Source: Termitomyces sp. T153
Lineage: Eukaryota > Basidiomycota > Agaricomycetes > Agaricales > Lyophyllaceae
DNA: 64,000 nt
Direction of reading: 5' to 3'
NCBI GenBank assembly: GCA_018296165.2
Contig: JACKQL020000048.1
Span: 62,001 to 126,000, forward strand
Part shown: positions 21,289-33,984 of the stretch, in pieces
Layout of the letters: the number at the start of each line of letters is the position of its first letter
Position numbering within the stretch: the first letter of the stretch is position 1
The notes under the pieces: generated by a model
What the model was told of the DNA's origin: nothing
Databases searched by the model: none
What the model saw: only the letters and a program-made list of their open reading frames with translations
Position numbers and translations under genes: made by a program

Positions 21289-24200
21289 TCATCATACCAC
21301 TATGTCGTGGTTGCTCTGAGATGTATATAGTTTACATATTCTACTCCCTACTATCAACTAAATTACCTTCTACCTAGATGTTTATCTAACGTTCTATATC
21401 AACCAAGTAGATACTTCCAATATAGTCGCTTACCACTTGCTCTGAGACGTTTATCTGACGTTCTATATTAACAATAACTGCATTTCACGGCAGCTTGAAC
21501 ACTTGGATTTTACATTAAGGAATATGTTTAGTTCTGGTTCATAACCACTTGGACAATGCATGCCAAAAGCTGCTGTTAAAATGGTACATGACGCAATTCT
21601 CCTTGTCAAAGTAAGATCTATGCTTGATTTGGGCTTTAGGAGAGAAAACAACTTCGTACTGTTTAATATGGGCCACCATCGTCAAGCAGGTGCTGAATGT
21701 TCAGAACGGTCTCATATTCTTGCAGAGGGTGTGTTTTCCCAGCTCGCGCGTGTGACCATCACTCGAACGGTTAGTATTCGTCTAAGTCTATGAGAGTCAC
21801 ATTCTTCAATAAGAGCTTCAGAATTGTAGACAGATATATAAAGTAAGTCCCTCAGAGTCACGACACAGTACGTGAAACGACTTTTATTACCTGTAGACAG
21901 ATATATAAAGTAAGTCTACAGGGTCGTTTAAGTAAGCTGTAAATAGAATGATACGTAATAGTACGCACCCTTCAGAGTCACGACACAGCACGTGAAACGA
22001 CTGAGGGGTGTTCTGTATATAGTAAGTTTTCATACTCGAAAATAAAGTTTGTAAGTAAAGAACAAATAAAGAGGGTTGCGTCGTGGTGGCGCAACTTAGC
22101 GAAAATAAATATAAATGTAGAAAAAATAAAAGAAAACAAAATAACTACCAGTGAATCATTCTCGGGTTCAACATATTTCTGGTGATGTTTGATTGGCTAC
22201 AGAAGGACTGACCGAATAAGGCAGCATTGCCTTGACGATGCTTTTCAAGCAGCTCATTGGCTATCTTCAGATGTCCAATGCGAATTACGGTTGAAGAACA
22301 GTTCAAGTCAAATAAGGAGATCACCATGAAGGGTCAGCAAATTACCAAGCCGGGCCAAGTGCAAAGTCTCCCATACTCTTCGATCACATGCCTAAAGTAT
22401 GTTGCCAAAGAACGTGGACTCCCAAATTTTTGTCTGGAATATAAGGGCCTTTCCGGATTGGGCTAGGTAAATGGGACAAAAATGAGAAGTTTAGAGCAAA
22501 CAATGGGTAGTGCCCAGTGACTGGGAGTGGGCCACAAACTTGGTCATTGATTGTCACATTCAACCAATCTTATCTCAAATTCGTGTTTCCTTCCGGCAGA
22601 GGCCGTTCAAAATCTAAAAAAATGAGGGAGAAGAAGCATTGAAAGGCATCTGTTCTCAATCATACATGACTCCATCTTCACCGAAAAAAGCCTCTTCACA
22701 CTTTTTCTTGACAGGACGTGTCATGGATGGTTTCCATAGACAAAAGAGATAACGAAAGTTTGATTAGATTGTACACGACAAATTCAGCGTTACAACTACA
22801 AGATCGTGACAAAAACCTTTGTCTTGGGTTGATGTTTAAATTTCACTAATTTTCCTTCAACCCGGGTTTAGTGTAAGCCCAACTCCAATCTGGAAAGTTC
22901 CCTTCCATCGCCCAATGTCTGCAACCCCACAAGCGTACACAAGCCGTTCCACAATAGCAGACCCCTACTTAGCTTGAACAAATACTTTGACACGTCCAGC
23001 GTGTGCGACCGATGTGGGAGATTTATTTTACACGGATATGACGTAAACTTGCCAACCTCCTGTCACGATTTTACATAAAAGAAGACGTCATTCAAAACCA
23101 ACCGGGCCTGTGGGTAGTTCTACATTTGTCCAGCGATACTTGCAGTCTCAATCTCACTAGACCGCCAAGAGGGAGTCCTATGCCGACGCAAAGCTCGCTC
23201 CTTGTATCTGAATAAGCTTGAATCACCCATCATCGTCCCTTCCATCCCCTCCACTGTGTCCTTCTTCGAGCTGAAGCACTCTTCACATTTTCCACTGAAG
23301 CGCGACCTTTGACACTGAGATCTACCATTTCCTGTCTGAATGATTTATAGAGGAATTCCTAGCGAGTAGTTCACCGATGATTGTCCATTAGATTACTCCC
23401 ATTGCCCATTTTTGGCCATGATGGGAATTATCTCGTTGGAATTCAGCACAGCGTGATGGTGATGGAGTGTTGGAAGGTATAATCTCCATTTTATGACTGC
23501 ATCCGAAACGCTTATCCTTCCCTAGCCCATAGACACATTATCTTCCCGCGTCTCCTCCTGACATTCCCATCTTTCTAATGTAAATTTCATAGCCGTACCG
23601 TGTATGTATCTCGCTTTTCAATGAGAGGGTAATCAAGAAACGTTTCGGATTGGCGAGTGGGAGCGGTGATAACTTTTTAGGATCGGTCGCTCGACAAAGA
23701 ACCGAGACAGTCGGGACCATCACAGGCAACTCTTGTGCCATCTTGTTATTCCCGACGCTGTCCCCAACGTAATCAAGCGACACCTTTTTCGGTGGGTCCT
23801 CCTGAGGATCTTCAATCTCTAGTACTTCTCTTTGACCTCGACCTCACCTTCACACCCTCGGGCATCGTCGCACTCAAGCACCGATATTCGTGCGAATGTC
23901 GAAAGAGGTTCATTTTCATCCATCTCCCGCCGTCTCTCAATGTATAGGCATTGCACTGGACTTTCTCCGCCCTGCGACTGACAGTGTCTGATCTCTTCAA
24001 TGGCGACTGTGTTCCCCAATATGACGTCTCATGCACTTTTTCCTCAACAAAATCAAAAGCGGCAATGGTAAGGTGAGCCTGCTGGCTGGGAGCTTTGTCG
24101 CTCGATTTGTCCATAGTAATGCACTAGAACCGAGCGAGAGGTGGGTTGAAGATCCTTACTTGACGGGTTTTAACGTCAACCAGAAGACGTTTCAACTCTT

Positions 24201-26804
24201 TTTGAAAGTTTCTAGGGCCAGCTCCGTACGTACTAGTGTTGGCTCCATTACAACCCTGGGATTCATTAGCTCCTTTTATCCATCTTCCTGGCATCATCTC
24301 TCCGGTCTGATCATGAGCAATTTCAGTTTTTCCCATCTGTCGTTTTGTTCGGCTGTGATTATTCATCTGAAACGGAATATGTACCACAGCATATTTCCGA
24401 TCTCGGCGATTCACACAACGAACAGCTATTCAGCCGGTTCGAATCACCCGCCTGAATGTATGTGCTGTGTATCCTCACCATCTCGGATCCACTTGGGGTC
24501 ATGCGTCTAACAGTCTTTGTACAGTGCTAATATCGGCATCTAGTGGAGCGCATTGGATCTGGAGATTTAGGAAGGTTATGGGGATACGAGGGCGAGTCTA
24601 ACCGCTCCTGCATTGCGTTGCAGCCCAGACATCATCGATATAAGACTGCGTACAGGTAGCGTGAGTACTGTTTGATTGAGCCATTTGTATGTACGATGGG
24701 GTCATTGGCGGATGGTGAGTAAGCATGTGATGGCTACTTATAGAACGAGCTTCAACCAGCAGGGTGGTGACAACGATGGCACGTGTCCGACTTGGCAGTA
24801 ATTGTACTCTTTCATTTCTGACTAATTGCAGGCTGCGGCTTTTGAAGTACAATATTTGAGGACTGACGACATCTCTTCTCACAATTACGATAGCATGCTG
24901 GGTCGAATAATCGGAAACGGAAATTAGATGCCACGACACATCTACTATGGAAAAGTTCAATAGATCTCAGTTCTCCAGTCCGAGTCTCATGAGATTCAGA
25001 CCGAGCTCAGATCCGAAGTATCGACAAGTGCTTTACGGCAGTCACAACGTAAGGATTATAGAAAGCATCAACTTCTTTTGTCCTCTTGGGTGCGACGATC
25101 CGCATGCGTCTACACAGTTAGGTACGTTTCTTACATATAACTCATCCATACTCAATCAAAATTCCTCCTATAGCTTTCTTCAATGACCAGAACGAGAATC
25201 AAACTCAATATCTCCCTCTCCTATGATTGGAAGTCGGGGTTGCCAGGACGAAGTGAGGAGATTCAACAAGGATACTTATTGATTGGTAGGTGTTTCTTTT
25301 GTTTGTAGGTTTCTTCATCCTGTTAATGTTCTCATGTATACAATCTAGATCCACGACCAAAGTCAAATGAACTCTATCAACATTCCCTTATAATTATAGG
25401 CGCATATATGCGCGCTGCAAGATACATATACATATACATGTATAAATGTGACACTACCTACTTGGCTACACGTCTTGTCAACGTACCGCCCTCAATTGTT
25501 GTCCATCAGACTGCTCTCGTGTTCCCTTAGGTTTGCAGATACAATCAAAGGATGAAGAAAACGGACAGCCGCGCCACCCTGTAAGCTATATAGGCTACTC
25601 GTACCTGCATGCCCAGTGTAACGACAGAATTTGTATGAAAGACATCCAAACATCGCGGCCCCGTCATCCATCTAAGTTTCTCACTTATTTTATACTTCTA
25701 CCCCCTCACGCACCACCAGCCACTTCCTTCGCAACTTCGCAGCCGGGCTAATGAATATCGACCTCCTTGAACCTAGAACAATCTGTGATCAGATTGTTTG
25801 CATAATTCATATCTAAATGACGCTTCTACGCTTCGTGCTACGAAAGGATGACTTCTTGTCGGCAAAGGGAAAACTTTGAATTCAACGCTGAAGTCGAGTA
25901 GGCCTCCGGTCTACCTATTGGTGATACACCTGCTTCCAGCTCCAACGATCACGATCGATGGATGTATACTGCGAAATTGTCGGAAATGCCGAAACAGCCT
26001 GAGTCTCATCGAGAGTGCGGTGATAGTGCATTGATTTGGCAAACATAGACATAAGGTTTTGTGGGATGTCAGGCTGTGGAGTCCGCATTTGGTTTGGGGA
26101 GTACGTATTGATCAAAAGGAAGATTGAGTAACAGTCAGCAACCATCTCGTCACCGCGTCCTGAGCATCTTGCGTATGAGTCGTATCGTCACCAGAAATCA
26201 GAGTCTCTCCATGATCTACCTTTGATTGAAATAAGGGGGTAACTCACAATCTGCTTCTGTTCGAAATAAGTGTTAATGTTCCTGCTGCAACGATTGGGTG
26301 ACCATAGCATACAGCAATATCGTGGCAATTCTGATGAATGATGGATGAGACCGGCGGTATCCGCAAATGCAAAGAGAAACTCAACAAACCCTTCTGCGAG
26401 AGGAGTGAATACGCGATGCACGCGGAAACGTGAGGTTGGCTGTCGCGGAAGACGGAGCGCCGTCATTGACAATGGAGCGCATGGAGCTGACGGAATTAGA
26501 CAGTCGAAGGCGTTCAGTCCGTCTAGAATCACTGATGCCTGGGTTCGCGAACCCACCACAGCCCTCCAAGCCCGGACATCACCGGGCCGGGCACTCCACT
26601 AAAATTTTCCTTATTTGGTACACCTTTCTTTCTGTGTACCAGGCATGGATTCCGCGCTCCGGCACGTGCCAGTGTGAACTGACAAAGTGACGGTTGCGAT
26701 TCATCCACAGCTGTCAACATCTGCCCTTTGTACTCTCACCACTACGCAAAGCACTCGCAACACTATAACTGTCCTCTATTCATCCCATATCTGGCTCGGA
26801 CAGT
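21289..26804. other. unassigned region between the inverted duplication and the ankyrin gene
   Basis: About 5.5 kb with normal CpG content. Candidate ORFs include 24031-24510 (plus), 24414-24124 and 24114-23812 (minus), and a minus-strand pair at 26559-26188 and 26145-25915 that could be exons of one gene (FVEFLFAFADTAGLIHH, then NTYSPNQMRTPQPDIPQN). None matches a family I recognise and splice models are not convincing. Short direct repeats lie at 21827-22002. Confidence 0.4.
21827..22002 (+). repeat. interleaved short direct repeats
   Basis: A ~22-bp unit (GACAGATATATAAAGTAAGT) occurs at about 21829 and 21896. A ~31-bp unit beginning TCAGAGTCACGACACAG occurs at about 21852 and 21972, each followed by ACGTGAAACGACT. 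A related pair (TTTATCTRACGTTCTATAT) lies at about 21382 and 21449. The pattern suggests remnants of an LTR or small element. Confidence 0.6.
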
Positions 26805-29800
26805 ATGTCCTCTAATATAACTCCCATTTCAGGCATTTTTGGCAGGAGGATGGACTCGGTAAAGAAGGCTGAGAAGACAGGTGCAGTAAAGAGTGAAAAT
26901 CTTGGTACTTTCAAGCAAAATGCAGATGATGGTGAATGTGAGTTGCCTGCTCAAATCAGTTCTGATAATGTGAGTACTGTTCCTGTAGATGAAGATGCAA
27001 CACTCCGTTTTGCAGAACATAAGAGCAAATCTTTCCTCAACAAGTATGCTAGATGTGAGTTGATTCACTGGAACTAGTTTGGAACCATACCTGACATTGT
27101 CTCTGCAAGATGAGAAGGCAGCACTCCAACTTGCATCACAATATGAGGACTCAAACAATGTCAAACTTCTTCCTGAGCAAAATGCAGATGTGAGTGTCAA
27201 AGGTGAGGTAGCTGCAGAAACTAGTTGTGACAAAGCTGACACTGTTGCCATAGACAAAGATGAGAAGGGAGCAGTTCATTTTGCAGCACAGAGATGGAAT
27301 GCAAGTCTTGTTCAACATCTTTTGAAGCATAATGCAGATGTGAATGTCAAAGGTGAGGTGACTGCACAAACTAGTTGTGACAGATCTGACATTGTACCAT
27401 AGACAATGATGAGAAGACAGCACTGCATTTTGCAGCAGAAAGGGGGAACACAGATACTGTCAAACTTCTTCTTGAGCACAAAGCAGATGTAGATGTAAAA
27501 GGCAAGGTGTTTGAAGCAACCAGTTCTAATCAGAGCTGACACTATTGCTGCAGACAAAGATGGGAAAACAGCACTCCATGTTGCAATGCAGAGATGGGAT
27601 CAAAGTATTGTCCAACCTCTTCTTGAGCACAATGTGGATGTGAATGTTAAAGGTGAGGTGGCTGGAGAAAACTAGCTATGCTGAACCTGACACTGTAACC
27701 ATAGACAATGATGGGAAGACAGCACTCCATCTTGCATCACAGAATGGGAACTTAAAGACTGTCAAACTTCTTCTTGAGCATAAAGCAGATGTACATGTCA
27801 AAGGCAAGGTCTTCAAAGCAACCAGTTCTAATCAGAGCTGACACTAGTGCTGCAGACAAAGATGGGAAAACAGCACTCCATTTTGCAGTGCAGAGATGGA
27901 ATACAAGTATTGTTGAACTTCTTCTTGAGCACAATGTGGATGTGAATGTCAAAGGTGAGGTGGCTGGAGAAAACTAGCTATGCTGAACCTGACACTGTAA
28001 TCATAGACAATGATGGGAAGACAGCACTCCATCTTGCATCAGAGAATGGGAACTCAAAGACTGTCAAACTTCTTCTTGAATACAATGCAGATGTGAATGT
28101 TGAAGGTGAGGTGGCTGCACAAACCAGTTGTGACAGACCTGACACTGTAACCATAGACAATGATGGGAAGACAGCACTCCATCTTGCATCAGAGAATGGG
28201 GACTCAAAGACTGTCAAACTTCTTCTTGAATACAATGCAGATGTGAATGTTGAAGGTGAGGTGGCTGCACAAACCAGTTGTGACAGACCTGACACTGTAA
28301 CCATAGACAATGATGGGAAGACAGCACTCCATCTTGCATCAAAGAATGGGAACTCAAAGACTGTCAAACTTCTTCTTGAGCACAAAGCAGATGTAGATGT
28401 AAAAGGCAAGGTATTTGAAGCAACCAGTTCTAATCAGAGCTGACACTATTGCTGCAGGCAAAGATGGGAAAACAGCACTCCATGTTGCAGTGCAGAGATG
28501 GGATCAAAGTATTGTTGAACTTCTTCTTGAGCACAATGTGGATGTGAATGTCAATGGTGAGGTGGCTAGAGAAAACTAGCTATGCTGAACCTGACACTGT
28601 AACCATAGACAATGATGGGAAGACAGCACTCCATCTTGCATCAGAGAATGGGGACTCAAAGACTGTCAAACTTCTTCTTGAATACAATGCAGATGTGAAT
28701 GTTGAAGGTGAAGGTGGCTGCACAAACCAGTTGTGACAGACCTGACACTGTAACCATAGACAATGATGAGAAGACAGTACTGCATTTTGCAGAAGAAAGG
28801 GGGAACACAGATACTGTCAAACTTCTTCTTGAGCACAAAGCAGATGTAGATGTAAAAGGCAAGGTGTTTGAAGCAACCAGTTCTAATCAGAGCTGATACT
28901 GTTGCTGCAGACAAAGATGGGAAAACAGCACTCCATGTTGCAGTACAGAGATGGCATCAAAGTATTGTCCAACTTCTTCTTGAGCACAAAGCAGATGTAG
29001 AAGGCAAGGTGTTTGAAGCAACCAGTTCTAATCAGGGCTGACACTATTGCTGCAGACAAAGATAGGAAAACAGCACTCCATGTTGCAGTGCAGAGCTGGA
29101 ATACAAGTGTTATCCAACTTCTTCTTGAGCACAATGTGAATGTGAATGTCAAAGGTGAGGTGGCTGGAGAAAACTAGCTATGCCAAACCTGACACTGTAA
29201 CCATAGACAATGATGGGAAGACAGCACTCCATCTTGCATCAGAGAATGGGGACTCAGAGATTGTCAAACTTCTTCTTGAATACAATGCAGATGTGAATGT
29301 CAAAGGTGAGGTGGCTGCAGTGACCAGCTATGACAGACCTGACAACTGTTTCTGCAGACCAAGAAGAGAAGACAGCACTGCATTTTGCAGCAGAAAGGAG
29401 GAATACAGACAGTGTCAAACTCCTTCTTGATCACAAAGCAGATGTACATGTAAAAGGCAAGGTGTTTGAAGCAACCAGTTCTAATCAGAGCTGACACTAT
29501 TGCTGCAGGCAAAGATGGGAAAACAGCACTCCATGTTGCAGTGCAGAGATGGAATACAAGTATTGTTGAACTTCTTCTTGAGCACAATGTGGATGTGAAT
29601 GTCAAAGGTGAGGTGGCTAGAGAAAACTAGCTATGCTGAACCTGACACTGTAACCATAGACAATGATGGGAAGACAGCACTCCATCTTGCATCAGAGAAT
29701 GGGAACTCAAAAACTGTCAAACTTCTCCTTGAATACAATGTAGAAGTGAATGTCAAAGGTGAGGTGGCTGCAGTGACCAGCCATGACAGACCTGACAACT

Positions 29801-32800
29801 GTTTCTGCAGACCAAGAAGAGAAGACAGCACTTCATTTTGCAGCAGAAAGGAGGAATACAGACAGTGTCAAACTCCTTCTTGAGCATAAAGCAGATGTAC
29901 ATGTAAAAGGCAAGGTGTTTGAAGCAACCAGTTCTAATCAGAGCTGACACTATTGCTGCAGGCAAAGATGGGAAAACAGCACTCCATGTTGCAGTGCAGA
30001 GATGGAATACAAGTATTATCCGACTTCTTCTTGTGCACAATGTGGATGTGAATGTCAAAGGTGAGGTGGCTGGAGAAAACTAGCTATGCCAAACCTGACA
30101 CTGTAACCATAGACAATGATGGGAAGACAGCACTCCATCTTGCAGTGCAGAGATGGTATATGAGTATTGTCCAACTTCTTCTTGAGCACAATGTGGATGT
30201 GAATGTCAAAGGTGAGGTGGCTAGAGAAAACTAGCTATGCCAAACCTGACACTGTAACCATAGACAATGATGGGAAGACAGCACTCCATCTTGCAGTGCA
30301 GAGATGGGATCAAAGTATTGTTGAACTTCTTCTTGAGCACAATGTGGATGTGAATGTCAAAGGTGAGGTGGCTGGAGAAAACTAGCTATGCTGAACCTGA
30401 CACTGTAACCATAGACAATGATGGGAAGACAGCACTCCATCTTGCATTTGAGAATCAGGACTCAATGACAGTCAAACTTCTTCTTGAATACAATGCAGAT
30501 GTGAATGTCAAAGGTGAGGTGGCTGCAGTGACCAGCCATGACAGACCTGACAACTGTTTCTGCAGACCAAGAAGAGAAGACAGCACTTCATTTTGCAGCA
30601 GGAAGGGAGAACACAGATACTATCAAACTTCTTCTTGAGCACATTGCAAATGTAAATATCAAAGGTGAGATGCTCTTTGAAATCAGTTTTCATTAGACCT
30701 GACCTGACAACTGCACTTGGCAGCAGGCAGTAGATTTCCAGATAATGTCTCACTACCTGTCAACAATCTAGATGTGAATATTAACGGTGAGGTGCCTGCT
30801 GTAGTCAGCTTTGCTTGACCTGACACTGTCTCAAAAGACAAAAATGAGAAAACTACACCCCATTTTGCAGTTCCTCAGAAGCAGGGGTACCTTGAGTAAG
30901 TGAATATTTCATGCTAATAATAGAAAGCTCTGACAGGAGCCACCACTCCAGCAATAACATTTCTTCTTTTTCAATTTTCCATAGGTACAAGGATGATATG
31001 CAACAAAATGTGAGTGCATGTAACAATACCCTTATCCTGTATAAGCAGCACTGGGAGTCAGACCTACACATAGCAGAACTCTATTTTATCCAGAGTCAAA
31101 ATCTCCATTACCAGTCCTCCCATAGTAGCTTGTATGACCTCTGGTGATTTTCATTTGATAGCTAATCTATTCCACAGGAGTTGCAGGCATCAACAGAACT
31201 TGTGACTGATAACAACATGTTGACCACACCTGTCTTAAACCAAGAATCAGAGGTGCTTCCTGCTCCTGTCTCTAAGATCATTACAGAGGCCTCAGACCTC
31301 AAATTAACTGTTACACAGGTAAATTTGATTGAATTTTCCATTTCTATGCTTACTTACTGCTTGGAAGGCTGACTCCAATGTGGTGACAACTGATAATGCC
31401 CAAGTCAACATGATACACAATCAATTGATGCCTGTGGAGTCATCCATCCCATCTTCTGCCACTATAACCTTCCTTGAAACACAGTGGATTACTTCTGAAG
31501 ATGCTGATAAGCACATTGCAGATTGTAAAGATGCTATTGCACAAATCTTGATTGATGGAGGATTCACTGGACATTTCTCATTGTGTTCTGCTTTCAATCA
31601 AATGACAATAAATTTTGAGGAGCCAGAGCAGGAGATCTATATTGTTCTGGATGCAGAAATGGACTCAGAAATCACAGATGAATTACAGGATGCACTGCTA
31701 GAGGTGGTCCAACCTTTTTCAGGCATTGTTATTACTTTGGTTCAAGAGGAAAAAGTGAAGGCTTGTGATGCATCAATGTTGCAATCTCCAACAGACATGG
31801 CCAATAGTCATGTTGATGCCATGGAGGATGGCAGTGGTGTCAACAATGGAAACAGTGATTCAAATGGAACAGAGGACAATAGTGGCCATGAACAGAGTGG
31901 TAGTGATGACAGGGATAAGAGTAGAAAAGATAATGATGGAGGACAAGATGGAGGTAGTGATGATGGACAAGATGGAGGTAGTGATGATGGACAAGATGGA
32001 GGTAGTAATGAAGGACAGGGTAATGGCAGGGGTGGAGGACAGGGTGATGGTAGTGGTGGAGGACAGGGTAGTGGTAGTGGTGGTGGTAGAGGGCAAGATA
32101 GAGGTAGTGGTAGGGGGCAAGGCAGAGAAGGGAAAAGTGGATATAATTCTAATGAAGATGAAGATGACCAGAAGAAGGATGACAATGATGGGCATAAATC
32201 CATATGGGTGCCCATGTCATCCTATCTTACAAGCACTGATAGGAAGGAAAAGTTTGAAATATCATGTAAAATAACAGCACAGGTAAGTGACTCTCTTATT
32301 TTTATTCTTGTATACCTGAAGAGCTCTATATTTGATTGTCTTGCTAGATTGGCCACAAAAGTCCTCAGTTTGGCCGGCCATTACTGGAAGTTGATATAAA
32401 AGACCTCCACATAAACTCTGAGTCATATGCAAAGCTCTATAACCTGAATCTTTGTCAGGTCCGCATCATGGTGTCCTCATGTGATGTTGATACTTATCAG
32501 TGGTCTCCTCGTGTACTGCATGAGGAAGACTCTGGTACATATCGAGAGGAGCAAAACTTGACTGGAACTGGTTCACTTACTATCTCTGGAAATCCTAGCT
32601 TGTCTTTAACAAGAAAAACTAGCTCCACAAAGGCCACAGAACGGACACAACAACCATGGTCAATTACATCACGTCAATCAGGGATAGTTGATGACATGCC
32701 AGGCCAGGGTGTATTATGGACTTACACTCCCAACATCAAAGGGAAGCCTTTGACAACAGAGAGCTTCAAGCATGGGCCAAACATATTGTTTATATTTGAT

Positions 32801-33342
32801 GATGCTGATTTACTGGAGGCTCTTCCAACACTAGAAATTCAAATGGCTATCTTCTGGTCATTTAACAAGCCATCTGAGCCCTTGACACAGGCAGCACGTT
32901 CTCTTCTTGCAAAGCCAAAGTCAGAAAGTGTGCCAAGAGGCTTACCTGCCAATTTGAACTTTTTACACCGGGTTATAATGGTGGTTGACCTACAGCAACT
33001 TGAAGGAAAGAACAATTCAGTACTAAATGGTCGTTTCAAGGACCAAATCCCTATATCAATAGCAGCTGGGAATCCTAAAGCTTTTGAAGACCATCATCTT
33101 CAATTGTCCAGAAATTCTGAGTCCTCAAACCTCAAGATAACTGCTAAACAAGTGGTGGAAGGGCATATCAAAGGAAAACATCAAAGTGAGTTGATCTCCA
33201 TATATTAAAAGATCTTTTCATGATATAAGTAAACATTGTTCAAGATTCAGATTTGCTTTCTCTACCAGATTTTGAGAGGCATATGGGCTATCTTACTCCT
33301 AGCTCATCTTCTTGCCTGACTCCTGAACCTTCTCCAGTGTGA
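26805..33342 (+). CDS. multi-exon ankyrin-repeat protein with acidic linker and novel C-terminal domain
   Basis: A 33-exon model is open for 1,556 codons. Exons 1-3: 26805-26931, 26989-27054, 27110-27202. Exons 4-26 are 23 ankyrin exons from 27254 to 30664, each 99 bp except the 93-bp exon at 28911-29003. Then 30724-30786, 30838-30895, 30985-31009, 31178-31318, 31368-32282, 32348-33185 and 33269-33342. Each 99-bp exon codes one 33-residue repeat ([13 protein letters not shown]..., [14 protein letters not shown]) in phase 1-1. After the repeats comes an acidic segment rich in Gly, Asp, Gln and Ser (31800-32190), then ~300 residues with [41 protein letters not shown] and [14 protein letters not shown] that I cannot assign. 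Ankyrin arrays bind proteins; a recognition role is only inference. Almost no CpG in the repeat part; Arg there is mostly AGA/AGG. Confidence 0.8.
26932..30837 (+). repeat. tandem exon-plus-intron ankyrin array (~151-bp unit)
   Basis: About 25 units, each a 99-bp exon and a 50-53 bp intron. Units fall into subtypes. One ends EYNADVNV and is followed by an intron with CAGTTGTGACAGACCTGAC or a relative. One ends [10 protein letters not shown] and is followed by an intron containing GAAAACTAGCTATG. One ends EHKADVxVKG and is always followed by a GC-AG intron. A three-unit block of 453 bp (29155-29607) is repeated almost exactly at 29608-30060. Intron sequences are as similar between units as exons are, so units spread as exon-intron pairs. 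Confidence 0.9.
31938..32010 (+). repeat. 24-bp coding minisatellite (three copies)
   Basis: Three consecutive near-identical 24-bp units encode the octapeptide DGGSDDGQ, inside the acidic linker of the ankyrin protein. More divergent Gly/Gln-rich units continue to about 32130. Confidence 0.85.
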
Positions 33343-33679
33343 TAATGGAAACTCCATATCAATGATTACACAAACTATTAAAGTATTTTTTTAACATTGC
33401 TTGCATTCACTTACTCAGAATTAGATAGTTCATTTGCTTTGGCATGACTCAAGAGAAACCACTGCCATGCTTATTCATAAACCTGGTGTATATGCCATGT
33501 ACATTTGCTAAATTCAAGTTTGAGATTTTTTATAATATGATTGATCAATGAGGCTATCAAGTAAACACTTCACCCACTATAGATGCATCTCATTCCTACT
33601 TTGCTTGTCCTTTGTATGCTTGATTTGGAGAATTGTTTAGCCAGGAATGAAGACCATCAATTTGTGAAATGGACACTGT
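33343..33679. other. 3' flank of the ankyrin gene
   Basis: About 340 bp of AT-rich sequence without a gene. It probably includes the ankyrin 3' UTR and ends with the LINE target site GAAATGGACACTGT (33666-33679). Confidence 0.5.
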
Positions 33680-33984
33680 GAGGGGGGCCCCTTAATCTCT
33701 TACCACAATGTGCACCACTGACACTAGTTGCTGCAACTGTGCCTGACCTGCTGATCTGCACTTATAATCTACACCTCTGACAGAGGCCCTGCCTTAGCAG
33801 GTAGATCACAACAAGGCCCCCCCCCCAAGTCCCTCATGCAACCAACCAGCCCCAGAGGAGACCCAACTTTGGAAAAGGACAAAAAATGGCACCAAGTGGG
33901 GAGACACCCCCCTGGCTCCCAGAAAAAACCAACCCTGACCAACACCCAATGCCAGGCATCCAGGTGAGACTGAAATGAAAAGGC

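Noticed and set aside
27978..28409. Long minus-strand ORF across the ankyrin array
   Set aside because: It is the antisense of the repeats, present only because 51-bp introns keep that frame open; low-complexity composition and no domain.
26932..30837. CRISPR-like regular repeats
   Set aside because: Units are ~151 bp exon-intron pairs coding for ankyrin repeats; no short repeats with unique spacers.
31808..32215. Minus-strand Pro/Leu/Ser-rich ORF
   Set aside because: Exact antisense of the Gly/Asp/Gln-rich linker of the ankyrin protein; its composition is a by-product.
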